Source: Rugalucina vietnamica (taxonomy: Eukaryota > Mollusca > Bivalvia > Lucinida > Lucinidae). Taken from it: DNA of 64,000 bases. A model generated the notes under the pieces. It was not told the DNA's origin, ran no database searches, and saw only the letters and a list, made by a program, of their open reading frames with translations. This document shows, piece by piece, positions 31,961-43,885 of this stretch. The first letter of the stretch is position 1, and each line of letters starts with the position of its first letter. A program made the position numbers and the translations under genes. Location of the stretch: the NCBI GenBank assembly GCA_964017185.1, contig OZ024875.1, positions 24,375,456-24,439,455 of the forward strand, written 5' to 3'.

Positions 31961-32831
31961 ATGTCGGGGGTATTCGTTCGCTTATTGCCAAGTTGTGTAC
32001 CATCGGATTTTTCTAAGACTTTGATTTTTGAATTCATCATACTTTTCTGCTTCAGAACATGCCTTCAAACCTTTTGGCCTCAACAACATGAATAAACATG
32101 CTTCTGGCTCTCGGGCTAATGGCATGCACGTTTTAACAAATTTTGGAATATGAAGAAAAATAATGTTTTCGAAAAATTTATACGGCAATGATTTTTTGGC
32201 ATGTTGTTTGATTTAATGCAATTATAAACAGTGATTGGGTTATTGTGAAATTATGTTTAATTAGTATTTTCGACTGTGAAATACAGCTTTACACTTTTTT
32301 TATTGTTTTAACACAGAGAATCGATTTTATTCACAATGAATTAAAGAACACTTTGATGCACCTTCAAACGATTATCCGTCAAAATCCAATAATGGCAATA
32401 CTTGTCATTAATACAGGTGTCATTTTCATGATTGTTTTTATAACGACCGCCTTTCACACCATCGGACAGATTGACCGAGCACGCTTAATATCAATTAATT
32501 ACTTAAGATTGGGCCACCGCACTTCAAAAAAGTCGAAAAGGCAAACACATTTTCGGCCAAATAATCGAAAATTGTGGTCGGGCCGAAACCATTTTCGGCC
32601 AAACAAGTGGTCCTGCCATGGCCAGACCAGCCGGACCGCCGACGACGGCCTTGCTGTGACATTTTAGTTTCACAATGGTCAATGAATTTCTTAGCAAAAA
32701 AAAAAAATGCTGCGTTAATTTTATTTCCGCTTAATACTAAAAGATTACAATCTAAGGTTACGTTTCTTGTTTTGTCTAGTATATTGTAATAATAGAACAG
32801 TGTTACTTTTATAACCTTGCATATTTCTTAC
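31961..32831. other. No recognisable feature; probably intron of the GTPase gene
   Basis: AT-rich DNA. A CATTTTCGGCCAAA word occurs twice at 32549-32605. It lies just downstream of the GTPase exon ending at 32832 and should be intronic, since that exon ends in a donor site. Confidence 0.4.
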
Positions 32832-33169
32832 TTGTATGAAACGTGTATCCGGCTATCTAAAGCTGTAGCCATAAGATCTCTGACAGCCTCCAGAAACATC
32901 TTGTAATTATTGCTGATGTAATCAGGGTCCACTTCATAGTCTCGTTTAGCCTTCTCAGTGGAGAAAAATATCACCTGGGTCTCATCAAAGCTTGGCCAAC
33001 ACTCTGACAGTCGCTTTATTGCGTTTTCTTGAACTTGACTCTGTGCTGATTTCTCCACGAGGTCATACCGATTGCACACAAATAAAGCGGCTTTCGGATT
33101 GAATCTCGATGTCGGTATATCTGGACATGATCGGTGTTTGCTGATCACCACTTTCAAGAGATTCAGTAG
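32832..33169 (-). CDS. Dynamin-family GTPase, exon with G4 motif
   Basis: The acceptor TTGTTTTACAG precedes 33169 and the donor GTAAGA follows 32832. The exon is 338 nt and enters in phase 0. It reads LLNLLKVVISKHRSCPD, AALFVCNRYDLVEKSAQ, CWPSFDETQVIFFSTEKAK and LDSRIHVSY. CNRYD sits where dynamin and mitofusin-like GTPases have the guanine-specifying NKxD/NRxD motif (G4), and VIFFST would be the strand leading to G5. It joins in frame to the G3 exon at 41541-41687. Since the exon ends in a donor, the rest of the protein (stalk or helical domain) lies downstream and was not found. Confidence 0.8.
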
Positions 33170-36100
33170 CTGTAAAACAAGTTACAATGTCTTGATTAAG
33201 CCCGTCAGATGTATTTCGAATACAGTCAAGACCGGCCTTGCGACCACCTGTCTTTAGCGATTTCCTGTGGTTACCGACCACAGTCTGATCCTCCGGAGCG
33301 TTGACCTCTCTTTAGCGATTTCCTGCCTGACGCGACAACTACTGCTGAAAAAACAGCCGAAACAGTCATTTTCGTCGCCCCAAACGACCAATATTATCGG
33401 CGATAATGGCGGATTTTGCGGAATTTCAACAAAAAAAAAAGAGAAGAAAAAAAATGTACTATACAGCGTGGAAGGACACAATAGATGCACACTGCATGGC
33501 CTACCGAAGGGACGAGCACGCCAGTGATATAACATCATATTATACATCTTTAGTTACTGAGTCGGTCATTTTCTGACCACTCAAGGTAAAGTTATAATTC
33601 ATTCAATTTTTTTTTTTATTAATAAAAACAATGGGTATTGTAAACACATTGTTTATATCCTCTTAAAAGAAGCAGAAACTGCGATTTCTGCAGTATTAAT
33701 AGACATTTCCAACTTAATCCGATATTGATATGGGAGTTTGAAATGGTAGTTCGGATATTTTTGAGGGATATTGTCAAGGACTACATGTAAGCTAATAGGT
33801 GAAACAAGTTCATGTATATACACGGGATCTATCGGTAAATCGCTTATTGATTAATTATGCGAAATCTTTTATTTTATCTTTTCAATGAAACAAGTGAAAA
33901 CATTGTATTTGTCCGTAAGTTTTGTAGCCTGTGACCTGAAAGTTGGTGGATACAGACGAATTGAGATGCGTGTTCGTGTAATTAAAGGATTTTTCTTTAA
34001 GTATTTCAGTTAAAACAACATTTTCTCAGAAACCGCTTGATCAGGTAAAGGCAACTTTTATGTGTAATTTTCTTAAAAATACAAACAAAACAAAATTCAT
34101 GTAAAAACTACGATGGGCCGGAGTCCATGATGCCACACACCATCAGTTTACCCGTTCCAGAGAAGAAGAGTCGCGTAGGCCGCCTAGACCATTTATACAA
34201 ACACTGGCACTTATTGCACGGACATGTTTTCCTGATGAAACCGTCGATATTTTTAGCTTTCCGCTATTGCACTGCGGAAATCTTGCAAAAAGACTGTACA
34301 ATTCAAAAAACTTACATACATCATTACATGTCCGTTTGTTATGCATTACAACGATGTAACGCAGTCTCAGAAACTCAACCTTACACTGTTTGATGAGAAG
34401 GTTAACGTCAAAAAATATAGGATGACGTAGAAAGGGTACAAAATAACATTAAGCTAATTTGCTTTGAGTAAATTGTTCGATAATCATTTTTAGCCGTTGA
34501 CTAAATGAATGTAGGACAACAAGTCATTGGAAAAAAAGTCATGGAAAAACTTTTTCAGTGACTTTTTTTTTTCGCGACTTTATTTCCCTGACTTTTTCCT
34601 GAGACTTTTTTTTTCCGATGAGCTGTGTTGGAATATATTGTTTTAGTTATTTCAGGATGAAATAAAAATCGTCTCCAATTTTTTGTCGTTTTCTGAAAAT
34701 CTCTGATAGTGCCATTGTTGTTGCTGTTGTTGCTTCGTAGAGCTCCGCCGCTGACTGTTTAGCGAACTGGATAACCAAGAATGATTGAGCGAATAAAAGT
34801 TGTCACTAAAATTCTTAAAGTTTGGATGCAACTTTACTCATTTGTGTTAACTCCATCAGTGTCAGAATATCATTGTCTACGCATATATGACTAGTATATA
34901 CTGACGGACTTTAAAAACGCAATACTCTACATCGGTTATCATTTGCTTAAAACTGAATTAATTTTGAACTGAAGCATAAAATAAACATAGTATCCTGAAT
35001 CCTCACACCTAACACAATATTTATCCATAAAATTTTGTTCGCTGAATTCTTTGCTTAAGCTGCCTTCTTCAACGTAATCGAGACGTTACTTTTCTAAAGA
35101 AAGCTTAATAGTGGCTACAAGAAAGGGATTTTGTGAAAGCAAAACATCTCTGGTGATAGCTAGCAACATAAAGCACAGGAAAAAGCAAAATTAACATCGG
35201 TGTTTTCTTTCAATGTCGTTTGAGGCGCTAACGTTTTTCGCTGACGTCCAACGTTAAGTACTCAAAACACAGAGACATTCGATTACAGCATCAAACATTG
35301 TGGTACATTTAAGTTAGTCCCATGCCTATATAATGTGATCGAAAAATGGTGAATTTCTTTCAATCGTATGCGTAAAAATTATGTTTTTCTTGATAAACGT
35401 TAAACTGACGTAATTACCGCGTTTTTCATGCTAATAAACGGCAACCAACAACATTCGTTTTTGTTTTGATGTTTCTTTCCAGAAAGCATGGTGGACATTA
35501 AGATTTTTTTTCGTCCCCGTTGACTCATTATGCAATTTATTTTTGTTGATTTTTGGGTAACCGTTGATTTCACGCGATGTGGCGTTAATCGCGGACACTG
35601 GCATTTCATTTTTGGTATTGAAGTTAAGCAGACTAATTGTACTTTTCAGTTCAACAGATATTTTTCGGAAACATCCTGTATTCTGAGAGAAGGAATCGAT
35701 AATACAAGTGTTGTATACATGTATATATATGACCGCCGCACTGAGAAAGAAATGTTTACATTTGTGTTTCCGGGTAGCTCCGATGATTCGATCAGTAGCG
35801 GCATAAACTTCTGATTACCTACATAGGGATCGAATCCCTTGATAAACCTATCAAATTGTTCAATCCTGCATCGGCATATTTCAATGGTGTGATTGTCACC
35901 TTTCAGGCACGATGGTTTCACAGGGCATTTTCCGACCAAACATCGAGAACTATTGTGGCTCCCCCACGACCACCACCAACACTAGGCAGTCGGTGTCTAA
36001 GAAGCAGAATTGCTTAGGCAATCATAATTGCTTCACATGCCGTCTGTTTGTTGCAAGCCGCATAGATTTGTGACAGGAAACAATTAAAAACATACCATGG

Positions 36101-36263
36101 TCTTAGCATGCATGTGATCGATGCACAAGATTAAAATAAGATCTGTGTACGATTTTTTTAAATTGAAAAACTTCAGATACCTTCAGAAAAACTTATAAAA
36201 CATGGTACGAAAGTTATCAAACACCTTTGATCATGTAAGGTAGTAGATATATAGGGTTTTATT
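33170..36263 (-). other. Intron of the GTPase gene (part), no other gene seen
   Basis: It lies between the G4 exon and the first repeat of the intron. Short frames (for example 33254-33547 and 35646-35939, minus) show neither domain motifs nor a matching splice context. A run of GACTTTTTT words lies at 34550-34620. Otherwise it is unremarkable AT-rich DNA. Confidence 0.45.
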
Positions 36264-36825
36264 TTATACTTGACAGTGAAAACCAATGTATATCAAAACT
36301 TGATAAAATTGGTATTTTCATTGATATGAAATTTCACTGATATCAAATCTCACTGATATCAAAAGTCACTAGTGACTGATATCAGCCTATATCTTCACTG
36401 TAATGACGTCAGATATTTTGGATTACTTCTGACGTTTCCATTTACTTGACGTCATTAGATAAGTCTCACTTCAGAAATTCAAACGCCTATAACTCCGTTA
36501 TTTATGAACGAAAACATAAAGTGTGGGTATTCATTTTCTTAGTTAGAACGTAAGGAACAATGTGGTACCAAAATTATTTGTGTTTTCAAAAATTTTTGTT
36601 TTTTTTGCATTTTCACCGCCTGCCTTGTGTGTTGGAAAATGCCTGTGTATTGTATAAAATAAAAAGAAAATTTGCTTTTTTTCGGTGAATACCAAATATA
36701 TTTCATCTCGTGAGTTGAAAACATAAAAATTTTCACTCGTGCTGCGCACTCGTGAAAATTCTGATGTTTTCAACTCACTCGATGAAATATATTTGGTATT
36801 CACCGAAAAAAAGCAAATATCCTCT
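36264..36825 (+). repeat. Fold-back repeat family FB1, copy 2
   Basis: Same strand as copy 1 at 1541-2054. Its hairpin (36671-36816) is the best preserved of the family, with arms of about 65 bp including CGGTGAATACCAAATATATT, around a short loop CTCGTGCTGCGCACTCGTG. It lies in the intron of the GTPase gene. Confidence 0.85.
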
Positions 36826-37145
36826 ATTTCTCCAACTAAGTTGGACAGCCTTGAGATACCCCCCAGAACTCGATTAAAGTTTCTCGTCTACCGTATATCG
36901 TATCTCAGACTAAGTTGGAAATGTCTAATATGATATTTATCTGTACAGCTGTAAATGGAAAATCATTCTGATAATTTGATATATTTATGCCACCCTATAG
37001 ATTCACTATACGACAGAAAAAGAGAGAGGTAGCTGTCTCCAGTGGAGTAGCGCATTTTTCGGACAAAATTTGCGCGATAGTGGTAAGTGCTTTGCGTGTT
37101 TTCTGGTAATCGGATTTGTTTATGTGCCACTTTTTACCTTTGATT

Positions 37146-38241
37146 GCTTTTACCAAAAGCCTATGAAGGCGAAAGCCTGCATCGGCAATAGTTTTCGGCA
37201 ACACATGTGACTAATTTCCCCGGCTTCCCGCGCAGATATTTGTTCTATAATTAGAACAAGCATTGCGAAGAGAACATGTTAATCAACGATTACATGGACT
37301 CGTATAAATAATAATTAACATGTACCTGATAATCAGCGCTCGTGGTGGTATGAATGTTAATAATACATTTAAATATCAACTAACGCACCCCAAAACAAAT
37401 CTTTGAAACTGCATTTAAATAACTACATGTAATCACAAATGGCGGAAGATTTAAGGGCGTATATGAGTGAGCATCTGTCTAAAGAGATGCATATAATCAA
37501 TGAAAGAATGTTGCATTATAACAAAGTTATTAATTAAAACAGTTTTAGTGAGATTGTGACTACTTTTGGTGAAATGTATGCTTGCAATGTAAAAGAAGCA
37601 AGAAACAATCTCCGTTTTCTGTTCAACTTTCATTTGCATTGTGGGAAACACTGCTTGACATTTTCAAAGGAAATGCAAATTACACAATATACAAATGTAT
37701 GGCGGAAGGTGAAATGTGCGATTTGCTTGCGTTTTTCATATTTACTGTGTTTTTTTTTTTCTCTGAGAAACAGATCAAGTCAATAGGAAGCCCAGATAGA
37801 TAAAACGGGAAAAGAGACTGAAACTGAATGCATGATTAAACAAGAAAATGAGAGAGGATTGCTTGCTCTTGGCGGTGGACGTTTAGATATCTGTCCAAGC
37901 CACACTTGTTTTAACAATACCTTCATTTTTCTCAAAACGAATTAAATTGCAGTGCATTTCTATGCTACGTTTAGGATTTATGATAACGGCCTGCACACAA
38001 CATTAATTAATCTAACAGCAGAATCAATTATCGCCAATTTTTATGCCTGCTGTGCGATACAGGTGGCGCTACTGAGGTGCGATTTACCTATCCCATGAGC
38101 CGTTTCTATTTATAGCAACACCGTTTCAGCCCTGCTACGTCATCACATGTTATCGGTATGGGGGAAATTAGTACTGTGCCTTTCCAATACCTATTGACAG
38201 TAGATGCAGACTTTCTCCTATTCATCTACTTTTGCTTTTAC
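37146..38241. mobile_element. 1080-bp insertion with 8-bp target duplication (hAT-like)
   Basis: GCTTTTAC occurs at 37146-37153 and 38234-38241, exactly where the left arm of the surrounding transposon is interrupted; the right arm is intact at this point. The inserted ends are loosely inverted: CAAAAGCC...GAAAGCCTGCATC at the left and the complement of AAAAGT...GAAAGTCTGCATC at the right. Eight-base duplications are typical of hAT elements. No transposase frame is present. Confidence 0.75.
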
Positions 38242-39053
38242 ACATGTATGCGTGTCGTGCTATGGCAAAATTACCACAATAGATGTTTGTAGGAGCATGA
38301 GGAAGGCATTCGTTTTTGATGGCAGTCGAAAAAAAAGTCGAAAATCGCAGCATTGTCTCTTCTAGTTTGACAATCGAGCACTTTGGAAAAAATTGAATGA
38401 AACCAGAAATATGCGCCTCCTTGGATCTTTCAACATGCCAAATCGCAGTCTGGTGTGATTTGTCTATTTCGAGATTTTTCAGCAATTAGTGACTGTACGG
38501 AAGATTAAGAAGAGGTGCGCGACTGGTGCAGTGGAGTAGATGGTGTTTTATTTTTTGTACCCAGTAGTAACTACAGACTGTGTGAAGTATTGAGATCGTT
38601 GGTATGGAAATTTGCGCATTACCAGCAGAAATCTGCCTAAATTTCGGACAAAAATTCATTGTGTCAGCCAAAATAACATTTTTTATTCTTCAAAGTTTGT
38701 TTGTGCATTAGACAACATTAATTAATATTTACATTTTTATTGTAATCGCCCTAGATGAAAGTATCTTTTTTGATGTTCTTCATTTCCCAATGAAAAACAT
38801 TATGTCACGTGATCTATAGGCCGCGCCTATGGGCGGGGCGACGTCAAACCCCATCCAGTAACGTTGTTTGTTTACTCTTGTTGTCGTGACGTTGGTCGCG
38901 TATCGCCATGACGTTAGGCGCGAAAATTTGACGTTTTGGCTGTTCCAAAATTACGTTAAGTCGGATTTAATGTCAAATAACATGAAAATGAACGGTGATA
39001 TGTGCAATTAAAAATCTGATACTTGATTGATAATATAAAATGTAAATATAAGT

Positions 39054-39197
39054 ATTGAAATTCAGATTTTAGCTTTCACTGGATGATGAAAAACATTAGC
39101 TATTTTAACGTCTCCGAGAAGGCCTTCGGGCTTCACAGACATTAAAACAGCCTAATGTTTTTCATCATCCAGTGAAAGCTAAAATCTGAATTTCAAT
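39054..39197. repeat. Perfect hairpin, 45-bp arms, 54-nt loop
   Basis: The arms 39054-39098 and 39153-39197 are exact complements (ATTGAAATTCAGATTTTAGC is the start). The loop carries GAAGGCCTTCGGGCTTC. Perfect arms suggest a recent or gene-converted fold-back element. Confidence 0.95.
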
Positions 39198-39408
39198 CCT
39201 TAAATGCTAGCAACAATGAGTTAATACTTGAGTCGAGATAATTAATATAATATACAAGGATAAGTTTTTATACGGTTAATATAATAACCTAGAACTTCAT
39301 TTTGTGACAAATCAATCGACATTTCCAATTCACCGTACATGTTTTATGACCAGAGACACGCTCTACTAAACGTGCATAAGTCCGTGCGTTTCTAAGGCAT
39401 ATCCACAT

Positions 39409-40528
39409 TTCACAGTTTAGTAAAACAACGTTCTACCCTTGGAAGACAACGGGAGGAGACATTTTAAACTTCACACTTCATACTTCACACTTCATAGTTC
39501 ATACTTCATACTTCACACTTCACAGTTCAGACTTCAAACTTCACAGTTCATACGCATGGCCAGTAGAGACGTCATATCTCGAATAATGACGTCACCTCAC
39601 AACTCGAGACGTCAGACGAAGCGTGACCTGAAGTCATTTAATGTGACGTGACTTCGTGGCATGGTGCAAAATGACTTCACCACCGACGTCACACGAAACG
39701 TGTGATTGACGACAGTGACGTCATGTGAAGTCACCCGAAACGACATGCGACGTCTCACATAACATCATGTGGCATCACATGTAACATCATGCAGATTCAA
39801 TTGTAACGTCAGATGACGTCGCTTTTGACGTCGCTTTATGACGCCGCCGTAGTAAGTGACGTCACTTGACGTCAAACAGTTTCGTCACCTGACGTTACAA
39901 GCGACGTCACATGACGTCACACAATTATGTCACCTGTCATCACTCGACGTTACCTGACGTCACAAGCGACGTCACCTGACATAATAAGCGCGGTCACAAG
40001 ACATCACAAGTGCCGTCATCTGGTTCCACAAGTGGCGTCATCTGACGTCACAATTGACGTTATTTGATGTCAAACGTCACGCTGCATGACGTTACAGGTG
40101 ACGCAATATGACGTTATGTGTGAGGCTGCATGTCGTTCCATGTGACGTCACATGACGTCACTGTCGTCACACACGTGTCGCGAGACGTCGCTGTTGGCGT
40201 CATTTTGCGCCATGCCACGACGTCACCTCACATCACATGACTTCAGGTCAGGCATTGATACACGTCAACTGACGTTAGATATGTTGACGTCACGTCACGT
40301 CACGCATGGTCTGGCGTCTCACGTTATGAGTATGATCTGTGAAGTTTGAAATGTCCACTCCTGTTGTCTTCCAAGGGTAGAATACTGTTTTACAAAACTG
40401 TAAAGTGTGATGTATGAAGTGTAAACTGTGAAGTGAGAAGTATGAAGTGTTAAGTAAGTACTGTGAAGTTTGAAATGTCCCCTCCCGTTGTCTTCCAAGG
40501 GTAGAATGCTGTTTTACAAAACTGTGAA
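39409..40528. mobile_element. Inverted-repeat element filled with TGACGTCA words
   Basis: The ends are inverted repeats of about 68 bp at roughly 85-90% identity, beginning TTCACAGTTT.GTAAAACA and containing CTACCCTTGGAAGACAACGG. The right end is present twice (about 40341-40412 and 40463-40528). Next to the ends are CTTCACACTTCATA short repeats. The core (about 39560-40340) holds about ten perfect TGACGTCA palindromes and many near matches. No coding frame is believable. The target duplication was not identified. Confidence 0.8.
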
Positions 40529-41540
40529 GTCACCACCGGTCTTTCGTAGCTATTAAATACCATTTGTGCATATTTCTTTCGCCGCGTGGGCATTTATCAC
40601 TTCAGAATTAATGGAATACACGAACGATTTCTAGTATCACTGGGTACAAAGCAACTAAGTAGATATGATTTACTTTGTACAATGTCTCTACTCCACTGCT
40701 ACAATCGCGCACCTCTACTAAAATCACTGTACAGTCACTAATTGCTGAAAATCTCGTAATAGACAAATCAAACCAGACTGCGATTTGGCATGTTAAAAGA
40801 TCCAAGAAAGCGCATACTTCTGGTTTCATTCATTTTCTACAAAAGTGTTCGATTGTCAAACTAGAAGAGACAATGTTGCGATTTTCGACTTTTTTTCGAC
40901 TGCCATCAAAAACGAATGCCTTCCGCATGCTCCTACTAACATCTTTTGTGGTAATTTTGCCATAGCACGACATGCATGCATGTGTAAAAGCAATCAAAGG
41001 TAAAAAGTGCTACATAAACAAATCCGATTACCAGAAAACACGCAAAATACTTACCACTATCGCGCAAATTTTGTCTTAAAAATGCGCTACTCCACTGGAG
41101 ACAGCTACCTCTCTCTTTTTCTGTCGTACAGTGAATCTATAGGGTGATGTTTTTGATATATTTATGTTTTCCTCCGTTATGCACGAGTGATCTTAAGGGA
41201 ATACCCACGCACAGTGCAAAACTATGAAGTCATTCGTGAAGAAAATTCAGCAACGGTCCATGCGTCTATGGAGAACAGAGTAGGCATAATAAGAGGCTTT
41301 AACATGAACAGTGTGGTTAGGATTAACTGGCTGTCCTGACATGACTTCAACTGTTGGCCGAATACACAAAGCACGAAATCAATCAAACAAACTACTGGTT
41401 TACCCTTTGTCTTTTTATGTCTACACATGTCCCTTGTTGTGTCAGTATTGTAGAATTACCTCAGCATACCAATTGTTTTTATTAACAATTATCTCCCCCT
41501 AACTTCGTTACAAGTTTCCGTGCTGTCGTAGATGACTTAC

Positions 41541-41687
41541 CCTATCTTCTTGTACGCCCCCTGCGTTGTCAGTCTTAATGATGTATATGAAGCCGAGTAT
41601 TGTATTCTCACTGATAAACTCCATCAATTCCGATTCAAGAAATTCGTTTTCCCCAATACCCGGTGTGTCAACCAGCGTTAACCCAGA
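41541..41687 (-). CDS. Dynamin-family GTPase, exon with G3 motif
   Basis: The exon of 147 nt (49 codons) is bounded by acceptor TTTCACATTTTCAG and donor GTAAGT, both phase 0. It reads SGLTLVDTPGIGENEFLES and then ISENTILGFIYIIKTDNAG. VDTPG is the DxPG switch-II motif (G3) that binds the gamma-phosphate and Mg in dynamin-type GTPases. It joins in frame to the upstream exon ending LALLK (50397) and to the downstream exon starting LLNLLK (33169). The intron to the next exon is 8.4 kb and is filled with transposons. Confidence 0.85.
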
Positions 41688-41819
41688 CTGAAAATGTGAA
41701 ACAAAACCTGTAGAATTTAGAAATACAGTGGTGCACGACGAAATGCACTTTACCAATTAGTGCACTTACAGAGACACTCCATGTGAACAAGGGTTTGACC
41801 AGTCACATTTCGAGTCTTA

Positions 41820-42300
41820 GCACTCACGGGGACCCAACTGTTAATCGTGATTATTGATGCGACGTGGAATCTTAATGCATGCTATTATGAAGTTTCGTAT
41901 GCGTCGGCGAGATCGTTACAAATGCGACGTTCCACATCCTCTGCCCTTGGACCGTAAGTAGCACATGTTTTGCTCTCGTGAAAATAAACAAAGCCGAGTT
42001 CAACCTATGGAAACGGTGTATTAGAAAAACGGTGAAACAACGGGGGTTAATCGGATAAATGTGAAGCATCGGGCGATGTGTCGGTGAGACATCGGGATTT
42101 GCACTAGATAAAAGGTATCTTGTTTGTTTACTTCTATTTTAAAGCGAAAGCTAAAAATACTGCAGAAAATAAAAACATATCGAACACTTGCAGGAGCTGT
42201 AAGGGTCTTTGATGCAGCCCCGGAAACCCTAAATTTGTTGAAAATATATTTTGTTTAATCGCCACAGTGCGCCCCATTTTACTACTCAAACATTTCAGTT
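41820..42300 (+). repeat. Inverted segmental duplication, copy 1 (with E1 exon-like ORF)
   Basis: It matches 47880-48440 and 49740-49900 in opposite orientation, in patches. Shared blocks include GATGCGACGTGGAAT, the E1 exon, GAAACGGTGTATTAGA, GGGGGTTAATCGGA.AAATG, GCATCGGGCGATGTGTCGG and a CTAAAATGGGGCGCAC complement near 42270. The order of blocks differs between copies, so rearrangement followed or accompanied the duplication. Confidence 0.7.
41875..41953 (+). pseudogene. E1 exon copy on the plus strand
   Basis: ATG to donor GTAAGT, 79 nt, reading MKFRMRRRDRYKCDVPHPL. It is the same length, with the same donor, as the minus-strand copy at 49790-49868. No intact partner exon follows on this strand (the plus-strand E2 copy at 49496 is frameshifted), so this is probably a duplicate fragment. 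Confidence 0.5.
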
Positions 42301-43265
42301 GACTTTCGGTTGTATTTTTGTTTATTTTTTATGCTTACATCGAATTAAGGTTGTTTACATTCGTAATTCGTACATTCAGATTGGTGAATATAGAAAAGTA
42401 AGCTCCTGATTATCAACCTTCAGAAAAAATGTAAAAAAGTCTGAGAAAATCGAGATTCAGCCGGGTGATTGATTATTTGGTGAGTCTCCGGGCAAGTTGT
42501 GTGTGTCGCCGGGGAGCAACCAAATTTTAATGGAATAAAACTTTAATTTCTTAATTCTAGCCAGTACATGATTGTTGTTTTTTAACGGATGCTATAAACA
42601 CAAGTTAATCACCGGCAGTGATGAGAACTCGGACGTTCATCGTCCGCGGCGTCCCTCATATCGCACTGTTCGCATATGTATGGTTTTTTTCGCTGGTTAA
42701 ATGGAGCTGAAGCAAAGGAAAACGTGTAAGAAATAATTGGAAAAGATACTGTCTCAAATTCTTAAATTTCTTCAGTTGAAATTGCGGACCAAAGCAGTTC
42801 AAAATTCGCATCTCTTGTGAGATCTAAATTTTAAGGACTAATTTCGCCATCACACAAACACCATCAGGAAAACGAGGCGAGGCGGCTCTAACGTGTTTTG
42901 AGCAAAAATAAGAAAAATATCCGAATTGTTCCGATGAAATTTTCAATTTTTACAGCTGAAAAAAAATCTCTGTATATTGCATGGGCAAGTTTTCGTAATG
43001 ACGCCCAGTCCCAATGGAGTGATGGTTGTCACTTTGGAATGTCACCAGTGGTTAGTGGTCGGTTGCCAATTTGAAGACTGGGTAAATTATAACAGTAAAC
43101 GCAGGTCCAATCTTTGGAAATAATATGGAACAGTATCTATTGGGGTAGCTTCTTTCCCAAAATTATCAGGGCCTGAAATGCCCTCTCTGATGTCTACCGC
43201 TGAGGTGCCAGATGATTGCGTGTCGAAGCTTAACGTTTCTTGTGAGATCTAGGGACAAAAAAGAT
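42301..43265. other. No recognisable feature
   Basis: Intronic DNA of the GTPase gene on its minus strand. No repeat shared within the window and no credible frame. Confidence 0.4.
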
Positions 43266-43269
43266 ACCA

Positions 43270-43480
43270 CAGTCACAGCCCCCGCTAGAGCGCGGTAGCT
43301 GAAGCGATAGAGCGTCAGACTCTGGAGCGAGAGGTCCTGGGCTCGATCCCCACGAGCGCCGCGTGGGTATAGGGTTCGAGCCCCGCACGGGTCACATGTG
43401 GGATAAGTCAAGTTCTGCTTGCAGGTGTGTCAGGTGCTTTTTCCTGGAGTACTCCTATTTTCGCCCCACCTAACAACGTT
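43270..43480 (+). mobile_element. tRNA-derived SINE with two box-B-like motifs
   Basis: CGGTAGCTGAAGCGATAGAGCG resembles box A and its surroundings (about 43292-43312); GGGCTCGATCCCC (43340-43352) is a good box B. A second box-B-like GGGTTCGAGCCCC lies about 30 bases on (43373-43384). The body continues with TTTTTCCTGGAGTACTCC, a phrase common at the 3' side of animal SINEs. No poly(A) or target duplication was found. Confidence 0.65.
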
Positions 43481-43885
43481 AGTTTAAACATATTCTCAAT
43501 ATAAGTTTGACATGCGAAACATATGTACATACAATAACAAAGTATAGGATTAGAACGAAAGCTTTCAGCTTATAAAGTCCCTTTCCCATGATAAATTTAA
43601 ATATTTAGTGCATAGAATTGGCAGGTCGTAACTTACTGGATTAGGTATTTATATTACAATTTGTCAAATATGTATGAGCTAATAGTAATAGTATAAATGG
43701 TAGATATTATTACAAATTACTAAAAAGGAAAATACAAAGCAGAAAAAAGACATCAACATATTCTTATAAAAAGAAAGCGTAAATGGAGAGAAAAAAAAAG
43801 AAAGTATTGGGTGTCGTGGAGGAACAGATCGTGAGCGTTTAGGGGGGCTGTAGCTTTTGTTCAGCGAGATTCTTCCCATCCAACA

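Larger units (their letters stand above)
36975..41166. mobile_element. Long-inverted-repeat transposon, 4.2 kb with nested insertions
   Basis: The left end (36991, CACCCTATAGATTCACT) and the right end (its complement near 41145) begin arms of about 470-490 bp. The arms cover 36991-37153 plus 38242-38570, and 40675-41142. A perfect 15-bp direct repeat TTTGATATATTTATG flanks it at 36975-36989 and 41152-41166, possibly the target duplication. A third copy of the end lies at 61465-61540. Inside are a 1080-bp insertion (37154-38233), a 45-bp-arm hairpin (39054-39197) and a CRE-word element (39409-40528). No transposase is seen. The matched frames 38485-38222 and 40675-40965 are the two arms read through, not a gene. 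Confidence 0.7.

Noticed and set aside
33254..33547. 97-residue minus-strand and 86-residue plus-strand frames
   Set aside because: Driven by an A-rich tract at 33430-33455; no domain, overlapping on both strands.
35646..35939. A 97-residue minus-strand frame as a GTPase exon
   Set aside because: No matching acceptor/donor phase and no motif; a downstream position in the large intron does not require it.
38222..40965. Two similar protein frames as a gene pair
   Set aside because: They are the two inverted arms of the 36990-41151 transposon read on opposite strands, with frame differences at their ends.
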